NCBI GenBank assembly: GCA_012514415.1
Contig: JAAZAH010000282.1
Span: 1-10,485 of the forward strand
Reading direction: 5' to 3'
Length of the DNA: 10,485 bases
Source: Sandaracinaceae bacterium
GTDB lineage: Bacteria > Myxococcota_A > Polyangia > Polyangiales > Houyiibacteriaceae
Of this stretch, positions 1-7,316 are shown piece after piece. The first letter of the stretch is position 1, and each line of letters starts with the position of its first letter. A program made the translations under genes and the position numbers. The notes beneath the pieces were generated by a model. That model had not been told where the DNA came from, did no database searches, and worked only from the letters and a program-made list of their open reading frames with translations.

Positions 1-2532
1 AAGGCAATCGCTCGCTGTTGCCGACCACGCGAGTGAGGGTGCGCATTCGGTGCCGTTTGTCGCTCCACGCGTGATGCGCTCGAGATAGGGGCCCGCGCGG
101 CGCGAATGATAGCCCGGGCGAAGGGGAGGTTTGACGGGGAGGCCGCCCGGCGTGGCACTCAGCTCCTCAAGCTCGATCCCGAGTCCTTGCACAAGTGAAT
201 CACCATTCGCTGCCGCATCGGGAGGGCAGCCTTTCGGCGTCGGAGCGTTTTCTGGCGAAAGCTCAAACCGCTCGGTCGCGCAATAACGGCGAACTTCCAC
301 CGTCAACTGTGCGAGGATATCGTTTTGATCGTAGATGGGGTTTGCTTGAGTTGAGACGCTATCCTCAATCCGGATTTGTGTCGCCCGCCCCGACTCATTC
401 GCGTTCACAAAGAGAAGGCGATTCCATGGCGAAATGTACCGCGTGTCGTTTGTAAGGTGTCGAATGGAGACGCGATTCGCATCGAAAACACGGATGGTCT
501 GATCCGTTGCACCCACATAGGCATCGGGGATGTCAATTCGCGCGCTGCTATCGTAAATCTCGACATTGAGAAGCTCGAAGACATCGGCGCCGCGCACATT
601 GAGGGCGCTCGCAGGCAGCGCGGCGTATGCCGGAAGGAGCATTTTGATATCGGCCATCCGGATCTTCGGCGAAGGCGCCGAGATCGGAAAGGTCGCTTCG
701 AAAATGCTTGCCGCCCACGTCTCGGCCTTGTTGGCGTAGAAGCCGCTCCGGACGATCTCAAAATCATTCACCGTGTCGTCGGATTGTGCGGAGAGGCGAA
801 TCAGAGGCTGGACCGAAGGTTTCCCTGAGGGCGTCGCGAGGATCTGACGTTCCTCTCCCGGATTGTTCACAAAGAGCGATCCACTCAGGCGTCCTTGGAC
901 ATCGTTGAGGTGGATGAGCCCGGCGCTCTCTTCACTGCGGCCGGCGCTCCGAAAGACAATCAGCTCGTCGAGCACGAGATCGGTGACGCCTTGCGCCTCG
1001 ATCGCGGCTTCGGACTCGACCTCGCTGAAGAGCAGGCGAGAAAGCCGGACGGATTGAGACTCGTAGACGCGGACGAGCGGAGGCGGCAGCGCGTCGTCCT
1101 CGTGTTCGCGCCGAATCCCGCGAAAAGCAAAGCCATCGAAGATGAGCGATTGGGAATGGGAGACCGCGATGAAGGGGGAGCCGGGTTCAATCCAAGCCGG
1201 ATCGATTTCGGTCCAATGATGCGCCGATCGATGCGCGGCCGAGAGCTCCTCTCCTCGGAAGCCCCCGTAGATGCGCTGAAAATGGCCTTGTACAAGGTAA
1301 ATCGGCGTGAATGAATCGAGTGTTCCCTCACGAATCCAATAATGTCTCGAGACGGGCATTGTTCCGCTCGATTCGGCTTGGAGGGCTTGCTCGAGGCTAA
1401 AAAATGCGGTCTCCCAACTGAGGCCGTCGACGGTTCCGCCGGTCGGACGCGAGGGATCAATGAAGCGAACGGCGAAATCTTCGCATCCGTCCGGAATGGG
1501 AGTGCGCCAGGCGCCATCGCAGACGCCGGTATCATCGGTCGAAATGCGGCAGGGATCGGTTTCATCCCCATCGACGCGGCCGTTTCGATTGGCGTCCTCC
1601 ACGCCGTCGGGGATGCCATCTCCGTCGGTATCGGGGTTGAAGGGATCGAGGCAGCCCGAGGCGCGTTCGATGTTGTCGGGGATGCCATCGCCATCGCTAT
1701 CGCGGTCGACGACGTCGAGGCGGATGAGGGCGCGCGCTTTGAGGCCGCGCTCATTCTGAACGGTATAGACGTAACGGACGGTCTCACCTGGGTATTCGTC
1801 GAAGCTCACCCGGAGGGACGCCCCGTCGACGATCTCAACGCTTTTCAGCGCGAGCTCACTTGAAGGAGCGTCCCAGACCTCGACCCGCTCGAGGCGGAGA
1901 TCGGACTCTTCGGGATCGCGATCGTTTTCGAGCGGATGAATCAGGACGCTCTCTCCCACATGGACCAGCGCGCGGTCGGGACGCGCAATCGGCGGGAGTC
2001 CGATCGTCTCTCCGTCGCCCAGCTCGCCATAGTCGGCTTCGGTGAGCTCCGCATTGACGCAGCGCCCGAGGGAGCAGGTTTCGTCGGGCGAGCAGTGGAG
2101 GATATCGAGGCAGTCGTTATCGAAGCGGAGATAGGCAGTTCGCGCTTCGTCCGGAACGTAGCGCCCGCGTGCCCTTACGATCGCCCGCGGACGTGCGTCT
2201 TCATCGCTCGCAGTGGCCTGGAGCCCGAACTCGCGGCTCTCATCGTCGGGATCGGCTGGGACAAGGGCGACGCTCGCTGGAAAATCTTCGTGGGTAAAGT
2301 GCACCGTGGCGACGTGCTCCGGAGGCGTGCCCTCGCTTGACCCATAGACTTTGAGCTCAACGTCCGTAATCTCATTGGCGATCTCATCATCCGCAAGAAA
2401 GATGGCCATGAGCTGCGTGGAGGGAACCTCGATACAGCCCGCGTGCGCCGGCATATGGAAAAAAAGCGCGAAGAAAATGAGCCGCTTTTTTATGGCGGGA
2501 AAAAGCATCGGGGTTTGGAGCTTCGATCGCAT
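1..2532 (-). CDS. Large surface lipoprotein with cadherin-like domain, TSP3 Ca-binding repeats and beta-helix region (3' end missing)
   Basis: An open frame of 844 codons reads from ATG at 2532 to the left edge without a stop, so the C-terminus is outside the window. Residues 1-33 look like a lipoprotein signal: KKR, the hydrophobic run LIFFALFF, then HAGC with Cys33 as likely lipidation site (His at -3 is unusual; type I cleavage after AHA is the alternative). Residues 141-158 hold a Cys-rich motif (CLDILHCSPDETCSLGRC). Residues about 180-275 resemble bacterial cadherin/Ig-like repeats (HPLENDRDPEESDLRLERV, then VRYVYTVQNERG). Residues 278-326 carry thrombospondin type-3 style Asp motifs (DSDGDGIPD, DTDGDGIPD, DGDETDPC). 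From about 355 on, 'FIDPSRPTGGTVDGLSWETA' and 'IYGGFRGEE' match the start of polymorphic outer-membrane-protein-like right-handed beta-helix domains. It is probably exported and anchored at the cell surface. ATG at 2508 (codon 9) is an equally good start; neither has a strong Shine-Dalgarno. Domain calls are by eye; the substrate or ligand is unknown. Confidence 0.85.
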   Translation of the reverse strand, partial: MRSKLQTPMLFPAIKKRLIFFALFFHMPAHAGCIEVPSTQLMAIFLADDEIANEITDVELKVYGSSEGTPPEHVATVHFTHEDFPASVALVPADPDDESREFGLQATASDEDARPRAIVRARGRYVPDEARTAYLRFDNDCLDILHCSPDETCSLGRCVNAELTEADYGELGDGETIGLPPIARPDRALVHVGESVLIHPLENDRDPEESDLRLERVEVWDAPSSELALKSVEIVDGASLRVSFDEYPGETVRYVYTVQNERGLKARALIRLDVVDRDSDGDGIPDNIERASGCLDPFNPDTDGDGIPDGVEDANRNGRVDGDETDPCRISTDDTGVCDGAWRTPIPDGCEDFAVRFIDPSRPTGGTVDGLSWETAFFSLEQALQAESSGTMPVSRHYWIREGTLDSFTPIYLVQGHFQRIYGGFRGEELSAAHRSAHHWTEIDPAWIEPGSPFIAVSHSQSLIFDGFAFRGIRREHEDDALPPPLVRVYESQSVRLSRLLFSEVESEAAIEAQGVTDLVLDELIVFRSAGRSEESAGLIHLNDVQGRLSGSLFVNNPGEERQILATPSGKPSVQPLIRLSAQSDDTVNDFEIVRSGFYANKAETWAASIFEATFPISAPSPKIRMADIKMLLPAYAALPASALNVRGADVFELLNVEIYDSSARIDIPDAYVGATDQTIRVFDANRVSIRHLTNDTRYISPWNRLLFVNANESGRATQIRIEDSVSTQANPIYDQNDILAQLTVEVRRYCATERFELSPENAPTPKGCPPDAAANGDSLVQGLGIELEELSATPGGLPVKPPLRPGYHSRRAGPYLERITRGATNGTECAPSLAWSATASDCL

Positions 2533-2999
2533 GGGTCCAGGGAAGCCGAATCGCCCCCTAGTCTCTCTTTTCATTGATGGAGACGCAATGAGCGAAGACG
2601 GAAAATGCCCATCGCACGTTGAGAAGCTGCGAGAGATCGCCCCGATAAGTGTGCGCTGCGCGATCCGAATCGACGCGTAGGAAATGCGCCGCTCTGCGAT
2701 CTCGACTCTGCGCTTCGCGGGCGCTACGCTCAGGCGCACAGCGGGGGCGGCCGGGCGGGAAAATGCGCCTCCATCGTGTTTCGTCTTGGATCGCGAGGCT
2801 CCGTTTGGATGCGCGCTCGATGGACCGTGCGATCGTTCTTCGGGCCTTGGCGTCAGGCGATGCCGCGGGGGGATTGTCCATCACCACAAGGGATGATTAT
2901 AAAGAGCGTATGAGCAGGCCTCACCGATCCAATTTGCCCTCGATTTCTCGATCGAACTCAGAAGACCGCGTATTCCAGCGTAATGGGAGAAGGAGCTGG
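2533..2999. other. Divergent intergenic region
   Basis: This 467-base stretch separates the minus-strand surface lipoprotein from the plus-strand sensor-like lipoprotein. Open frames cross it on both strands but give Arg/Ser-rich, low-quality translations without recognisable domains. The only supported element is a sigma70-like promoter at 2874-2903. One 30-codon ORF (2588-2680, plus) has GGAG five bases before its ATG, and I treat it as unproven. I found no tRNA, convincing terminator or long repeat, and no good promoter for the minus-strand gene. Confidence 0.6.
2874..2903 (+). promoter_or_regulatory. Candidate sigma70-type promoter for the plus-strand lipoprotein gene
   Basis: TTGTCC (4 of 6 matches to TTGACA) is followed after 18 bases by TATAAA (5 of 6 matches to TATAAT), in an AT-richer patch of an otherwise GC-rich region. 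Transcription would start near 2910 and give a leader of about 90 bases before the ATG at 3000. This is a by-eye match; an alternative -10 (GATTAT at 2895) overlaps it. Confidence 0.4.
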
Positions 3000-3854
3000 A
3001 TGAAGTTCGAACGTTTTCTGGGCGTTTTTATCGCGTCCGCATTCGTCCTTTCGGGATGTGGAAAGACTGAGATTCAGCGCGCGATGGAGACACTTGAAAA
3101 AGGAGAAGAGATCCAGCGGATCCGCGCCTCGGTCACGGACGATCTCAAAAAGCACACCGATGGAGTCGAGACGCTCGCTGCTCGCCTCGCGCCGCTCTTC
3201 GAAGGTGACGGACCACCCGACGCCGCGAAGCTCAGGACCGAGCTCCTTGGCGTCAAGCGTCCGCCCGAAGTGATCCAAGCCTTTGTATTTTCGCCCGTCG
3301 ATCGCCTCTTTGTCTTAAGCCCCGATGGGGTCGTGCTCGAAAGCGATGAAACGAAGCCCCAAGACGGCGAGCGAAACCTCGTGAGCGAAAGCCCCGGACT
3401 GGAGGCAGCGCTCCGCTCCGGACGCTCAGGACACCTTGTCGGGACGCTCGGGGAAGCAGACCGCCGGACTCCCTATCTCTTCTTCCACGCTCCCATCGCC
3501 AAAGGCGGCGAAACGGTTGCACACGCGGTCGCGGGCTACGCGCTTTGGAAAGAAGGTCGTAAGATCACGCTCCAAATGCGCCGCGAATTCGGCGAGCAAA
3601 TTCGCGAAGGGGCGATCATCTGGGCCTTCGCCTACCACGGCGATGAGCACTTTCCGCTCCCCGACGCTGCGGGAGAGATCACGGCCGAGATCCCGAACGC
3701 CAGCGCGCGTCGTGAGGCGCTCGCCAAAAGTCCGGACCATGCCATCTTCCCAGGAAAGATCGTGATGCGCGATGTTGCAATGGCCGTCATCCCGATCCCC
3801 GAGGTGGACGAGGAGTTCGGGATGGTCTATTTCCGGGGCGTCCCTCCGCGCTGA
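3000..3854 (+). CDS. Periplasmic lipoprotein with Cache/PAS-like sensor domain
   Basis: This 284-residue protein starts at ATG 3000, preceded by GAAGGAG four bases upstream. The frame is open further upstream, but that part is Arg/Ser-rich and lies before the Shine-Dalgarno. Residues 1-20 are a classic lipoprotein signal ending in the lipobox LSGC (Cys20). Residues 25-68 are predicted helical and charged, possibly coiled coil. Residues about 92-185 follow the plan of an extracytoplasmic Cache/PAS fold: a strand pair around 'FVLSPDGVVLESD', 'GLEAALRSGRSG', then 'PYLFFHAPIAKGG'. No transmembrane helix, kinase, methyl-accepting or diguanylate cyclase part is present, so any signal must pass through a partner. 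Residues 186-284 contain another mixed alpha/beta segment ending in 'FGMVYFRGVPPR', perhaps a second sensor-like half. The gene is divergent from the large surface lipoprotein and convergent with aat. The lipoprotein call is firm; the Cache-like fold is inference from pattern only, and the ligand is unknown. Confidence 0.85.
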   Translation: MKFERFLGVFIASAFVLSGCGKTEIQRAMETLEKGEEIQRIRASVTDDLKKHTDGVETLAARLAPLFEGDGPPDAAKLRTELLGVKRPPEVIQAFVFSPVDRLFVLSPDGVVLESDETKPQDGERNLVSESPGLEAALRSGRSGHLVGTLGEADRRTPYLFFHAPIAKGGETVAHAVAGYALWKEGRKITLQMRREFGEQIREGAIIWAFAYHGDEHFPLPDAAGEITAEIPNASARREALAKSPDHAIFPGKIVMRDVAMAVIPIPEVDEEFGMVYFRGVPPR

Positions 3855-4602
3855 GAAACGGTCCCGCCGCGGCGCGTTTGGCATCGAGCGTGGTGAGGGC
3901 CTCTTCAGGGCTCGGCTCTTTTCCGGCGAGGGAGCCGATATGAAGGCGCTCGTCTGCTCTCACGAGAAAATGATCGAGAAAGACCGCGCGCGGGATCTCT
4001 TCTGCGCCAAATCGCGCGAGATGATCGGTGTGCACCTGGCAGTCGATGGTGGTGTAGCCGAGCTCAGCGAGCGCTGCGACGAGCGTGATGAAGGCAATCT
4101 TTGAGGCGTCCTTTTCGAGCGCGAACATGCTCTCGCCGCAGAAATAGTCGCCGATGGTCACTCCATAGAGTCCGCCGACGAGGGTCCCATCGAGATACGC
4201 CTCCGCACTATGTGCGTAGCCCCACTCGAAGAGCCCTTGGTATCCTTCGATGAGCTCTTCGGTGATCCACGTGCCCCCCGACTGACCGCGCCGCCTCGCC
4301 GTCGCGCAGCCCCGCATCACCTCCGCAAATCGGCGGTCGAAGCGGATCTCATACGGCTGCCTTCGCATTTCGCGTCGTAGGGAGCGCGAGATGTGAAGCG
4401 CGCCGATGGGGAGGACGAAGCGCGGATCGGGTGAGAACCAAAGCAGGGGGAGATCTTCGTAGGGCCACGGGAAGATCCCTTGGCGATAGGCGGCAAGGAG
4501 TCTCTCGGGCGAGGCATCTCCGCCGACGGCAAGGAGGCCGTCAGGACGCGCGAGCGAATGATCCGGAAAGCTCAGATCCTCCAAATCATCGAGCCAGATC
4601 AT
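3787..4602 (-). CDS. aat: Leucyl/phenylalanyl-tRNA--protein transferase
   Basis: This cytoplasmic enzyme transfers Leu or Phe from aminoacyl-tRNA to proteins with N-terminal Arg or Lys, creating primary N-degrons for ClpS-ClpAP. Family motifs seen in the 271 residues: 'GLLAVGGDASPERLLAAYRQ' (22-41), 'GIFPW' (42-46), 'WFSPDPR' (55-61), 'LHISRS' (69-74), 'GTWIT' (110-114), 'YAHSAEAY' (129-136), 'GGLYGV' (143-148), 'GESMF' (156-160) and 'IDCQ' (186-189), whose Asp/Gln correspond to the catalytic region of E. coli Aat. E. coli Aat is about 234 residues; the extra length is a Pro/Arg/Gly-rich tail after about residue 225. The last roughly 22 residues are antisense to the neighbouring lipoprotein gene. 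ATG 4602 lies five bases after the clpA stop, so aat is the last gene of the clpS-clpA-aat string. The core is full length with no motif missing. Confidence 0.97.
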   Translation of the reverse strand: MIWLDDLEDLSFPDHSLARPDGLLAVGGDASPERLLAAYRQGIFPWPYEDLPLLWFSPDPRFVLPIGALHISRSLRREMRRQPYEIRFDRRFAEVMRGCATARRRGQSGGTWITEELIEGYQGLFEWGYAHSAEAYLDGTLVGGLYGVTIGDYFCGESMFALEKDASKIAFITLVAALAELGYTTIDCQVHTDHLARFGAEEIPRAVFLDHFLVRADERLHIGSLAGKEPSPEEALTTLDAKRAAAGPFLSAEGRPGNRPSRTPRPPRGSG

Positions 4603-4607
4603 CGGAT

Positions 4608-6890
4608 TTAATTGAAGCTCACCTTGAGCTCACCGTCTACGACATCCACCTCGGCTTGGCCTCCGTCTTCGAGCTCGCCAAAAACCATCGCTTCGGCGAT
4701 CGGGCGCTTGAGCCGACGCTCGATGAGTCTCGCCATCGGACGCGCACCCATTCTCGGATCGTACCCCTCGCGCGCGAGCCAGCGCTTCGCTTCATCCGAT
4801 ACAACGAGTCCGACGTCCTTCTCGACAAGCATGTCGCGAAGCAGCCCAAGCTCCTTGTCCACGACCTTGAGGATCACCTCATCGCTGAGGGAGGAGAACT
4901 GCACGATCGCATCGAGACGGTTTCGGAACTCGGGCGGAAAGAGCCTCTCGATGGCGGCCTTCGATTTACTCGCGATGAGCGCCGCGTCGACCGCATCGCC
5001 GCCGCGACCAAAACCGACGACTTTCTCCTGAGCTTCGAACGCACCTGCGTTCGTCGAGAGAATGATGATGGTATTTCGGAAATCTGCCTCACGCCCCGTA
5101 TTGTCCGTGAGCTTCGCGTTATCCATGACTTGGAGCAGGATGTTGAAGAGCTCGGGGTGCGCCTTTTCAATCTCATCGAGCAGCACGACACTATGCGGAT
5201 GCTTGCGGACGGCGTCGGTGAGTTGTCCACCCTGATCGAAGCCGACATAGCCAGGTGGCGCGCCGATGAGTCGCGAGACGGTATGGCGCTCGCTATACTC
5301 GCTCATATCGAAACGGATCAGTTCGATCCCAAGGATTTTGGCGAGCTGTCGCGCAAGCTCGGTCTTTCCGACGCCTGTCGGCCCGGCGAAGAGGAACGAG
5401 CCCACCGGCTTATCGGGCGCGCGAAGCCCCGCACGTGAGAGCGTGATCGCGGAGACAAGCGATTCGATCGCCTCGTCTTGACCAAAGATCACGCTTCTTA
5501 GCGCAGGCTCGAGCTCACGGAGCTTCGATTGCTCATCTTTCGAGACGGCTTGGACGGGAACCCGCGCCATCCGGCTCACCACCGCCTCGATGTCTTCGAC
5601 GGAAATGCGGCGCTTTCGCTCGGCGTCGGGTTTCATGCGGTCAAAAGAGCCGGCTTCATCGATCACGTCGATCGCCTTATCGGGCAGGAATCGCTCGACG
5701 ATATGTTTCGCCGAGAGCCGCACAGCCGCCTCAATCGCGCCCTCTTCGTACGTGACCCCGTGATGCGCTTCATAGCCAGGCTTGAGCCCCTCGAGGATCT
5801 GGATGGCTTCCTCGACGCTGGGTTCGGGGACGTCGATCTTTTGAAATCGGCGAGTCAACGCCCGATCGCGTTCGAGATGCTTGAAATCGGAGTAGGTCGT
5901 TGCGCCGATGCAGCGGAGCTTCCCCGAAGCGAGCGCGGGCTTCAAAAGATTCGACGCGTCCATTGTCGAGCCCGTCGTTGCGCCAGCGCCGACGATCATG
6001 TGGATCTCATCGATGAAGAGGAGCGCGTCCTCTTCGTCTCGATCGTGCCTCTCTTCGATGGCGTCGAGGATCCCCTTGAGCCTCTCTTCGAACTCGCCGC
6101 GGTATTTCGTCCCGGCGAGAAGGCCACCCATGTCGAGCGCGTAGATGCGTGCGTTTTCGAGGACCTCGGGAACGTTCCCCTCGACGATGCGGCGCGCGAG
6201 TCCCTCGACGATGGCCGTCTTTCCGACCCCCGGCTCGCCAACAAGAACCGGGTTGTTCTTTCGCCGGCGGACGAGGATCTGAATCATCCGCTCAAGCTCC
6301 GCCTCTCGGCCGATGAGGGGATCGATGCGCCCCGCACGCGCCTCTTCGTTCAGATCGGTGCAAAAATCCGCGATGGCATCGTGACTCGTCGCGCCTTCGC
6401 TTTGGACCGAGCCGGCTTCTTCGTCGCGCGAATGCGCGCGCCTCGCCGCTCCCCCCGAGCGCCGATGGTGGGAGAGGTAGCGCTTGAGTTGCAGCGGATC
6501 GATCCCCCCCGAGAGAAGGAGGTACGCTGCGAGCGAATCGGGCTGTTGGATGATCTGGACGAGCAGCGTCGCACCGTCGATCTTTTCGGCCTCCGAGGAG
6601 ACCGCGTGGAGCGCCGCATGTTCGAGGACGCGACGCATGGCGACGGTTTGCTGCGGCTCGATCTCCATATCCCCTCGGACACGCACCGAGTTCGCTTCCA
6701 AATGGTCCTCGAGCGCCGTTCGAAGCTCTCCCAGATCGAGACCGAAATACTCGAGCGCAGCGCGCGCCTCCGGATCGTCGAGGAGTGAGAGGAGGAGCTG
6801 CTCGAGCGTGATGTACTGCCGCCTCGCGGCCTTCGCGTCGTCATAGGCTCGCCGGAGCGTCGCCTGGAGTTCTTTCGAGATCATCGGCAC
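4608..6890 (-). CDS. clpA: ATP-dependent Clp protease ATP-binding subunit ClpA
   Basis: This hexameric AAA+ unfoldase feeds substrates to the ClpP peptidase and docks ClpS on its N-domain. The 760 residues compare with 758 in E. coli. Domains: N-domain with two Clp repeats (about 1-145), an acidic/Ser linker (about 146-172), AAA1 with Walker A GEPGVGKT (218-225) and Walker B LLFIDE (290-295), an arginine-finger region LTRRF (345-349), then AAA2 with Walker A GPTGVGKT (503-510), Walker B VVLLDE (568-573) and sensor-2 GARPM (716-720). The ClpB/ClpC middle coiled coil is absent, which supports ClpA. VGF at 625-627 replaces the IGL/IGF ClpP-docking loop, so partnership with ClpP (not in this window) is expected. 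The GTG start at 6890 is favoured because GAGGA, overlapping the clpS stop, sits six bases before it; ATG 6884 is possible but spaced too far. It lies nine bases after clpS and five before aat. All catalytic motifs are intact. Confidence 0.98.
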   Translation of the reverse strand: MPMISKELQATLRRAYDDAKAARRQYITLEQLLLSLLDDPEARAALEYFGLDLGELRTALEDHLEANSVRVRGDMEIEPQQTVAMRRVLEHAALHAVSSEAEKIDGATLLVQIIQQPDSLAAYLLLSGGIDPLQLKRYLSHHRRSGGAARRAHSRDEEAGSVQSEGATSHDAIADFCTDLNEEARAGRIDPLIGREAELERMIQILVRRRKNNPVLVGEPGVGKTAIVEGLARRIVEGNVPEVLENARIYALDMGGLLAGTKYRGEFEERLKGILDAIEERHDRDEEDALLFIDEIHMIVGAGATTGSTMDASNLLKPALASGKLRCIGATTYSDFKHLERDRALTRRFQKIDVPEPSVEEAIQILEGLKPGYEAHHGVTYEEGAIEAAVRLSAKHIVERFLPDKAIDVIDEAGSFDRMKPDAERKRRISVEDIEAVVSRMARVPVQAVSKDEQSKLRELEPALRSVIFGQDEAIESLVSAITLSRAGLRAPDKPVGSFLFAGPTGVGKTELARQLAKILGIELIRFDMSEYSERHTVSRLIGAPPGYVGFDQGGQLTDAVRKHPHSVVLLDEIEKAHPELFNILLQVMDNAKLTDNTGREADFRNTIIILSTNAGAFEAQEKVVGFGRGGDAVDAALIASKSKAAIERLFPPEFRNRLDAIVQFSSLSDEVILKVVDKELGLLRDMLVEKDVGLVVSDEAKRWLAREGYDPRMGARPMARLIERRLKRPIAEAMVFGELEDGGQAEVDVVDGELKVSFN

Positions 6891-6899
6891 ACCCGGTCC

Positions 6900-7268
6900 T
6901 CATTCATCATCATCATCATCCGGCTCCATCGTGAGAAGGAGCGGAAACCCCTCGCGCTCAGCGAGAACCTCGACGGTGCGGATCTTCGTCTCCGCGATCT
7001 CTCGTGTATAGACGCCCGCCACGCCCACACCGCGGTGGTGCACATGGAGCATGATGGAGACTGCGGTCTGCTCATCATGATCGAAGATGGCTTGAAGGAC
7101 GTAAACGACGAATTCACGCGTAGTGTAATCGTCGTTATGTAGAAGGACCTTGTAAAGGGGAGGGCGCTTGAATTTGGGTCGCGTCCGCTCTTCGAGGATC
7201 GTCCCTTCATCTGCGCCTGGCTTTCTCGGCATAGTGGATAAGATAACGCCGATTGACCCACTTCGCAT
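6900..7268 (-). CDS. clpS: ClpS, N-degron adaptor for ClpA
   Basis: ClpS binds proteins with destabilising N-terminal residues (Leu, Phe, Tyr, Trp) and hands them to ClpA. The core is clear: 'YKVLLHNDDYTTREFVVYV', then 'IMLHVHHRG', 'GVYTREIAETK' and 'FPLLLTMEPD'. With the start used here (122 residues) the ligand-contacting Asn-Asp-Asp is 45-47, the pocket Met is 73 and the conserved His is 77. The residue equivalent to E. coli Met40, which gates the pocket, is Arg51 (codon CGT at 7116-7118). The C-terminus ends in an acidic Asp5-Glu tail from a (GAT)5 tract. Start choice: ATG 7268 has a strong GGAGGGAGG. ATG 7232 would give a 110-residue protein whose N-terminal length fits E. coli ClpS better but has no Shine-Dalgarno. 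clpA follows after nine bases. E. coli also has clpS directly upstream of clpA. Confidence 0.96.
   Translation of the reverse strand: MRSGSIGVILSTMPRKPGADEGTILEERTRPKFKRPPLYKVLLHNDDYTTREFVVYVLQAIFDHDEQTAVSIMLHVHHRGVGVAGVYTREIAETKIRTVEVLAEREGFPLLLTMEPDDDDDE
6905..6919. repeat. (CAT)5 trinucleotide tract at the 3' end of clpS
   Basis: Five perfect CAT units, read as GAT on the coding strand, encode the Asp run near the ClpS C-terminus, followed by GAA and the stop. Unit gain or loss would only change the length of the acidic tail and keep frame. Confidence 0.85.
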
Positions 7269-7270
7269 CG

Positions 7271-7279
7271 CCTCCCTCC
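7271..7279 (-). promoter_or_regulatory. Strong Shine-Dalgarno deciding the clpS start
   Basis: On the minus strand GGAGGGAGG is followed by CG and then ATG at 7268. Taking its first GGAGG as the pairing site gives a spacing of six bases. It is the best ribosome-binding site in the window, and it favours ATG 7268 over ATG 7232 and over the further upstream in-frame start at 7289. Confidence 0.65.
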
Positions 7280-7316
7280 AAAGGGGCACGGAATGCGGGT
7301 GCTTGCGAGCCCAAAA

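Noticed and set aside
960..1787. 275-codon minus-strand ORF rich in Ser, Ala and Pro
   Set aside because: It is an off-frame shadow of the large surface lipoprotein, whose own frame carries the signal peptide, TSP3 motifs and beta-helix signature through the same bases.
2558..2887. 109-codon minus-strand ORF in the divergent intergenic region
   Set aside because: Arg/Ala/Ser-rich translation without motifs, without a good ribosome-binding site, and overlapping the candidate promoter.
5529..6788. 419-codon plus-strand ORF
   Set aside because: It is antisense to clpA, which has all Clp/AAA+ motifs; the antisense product has no recognisable domain.
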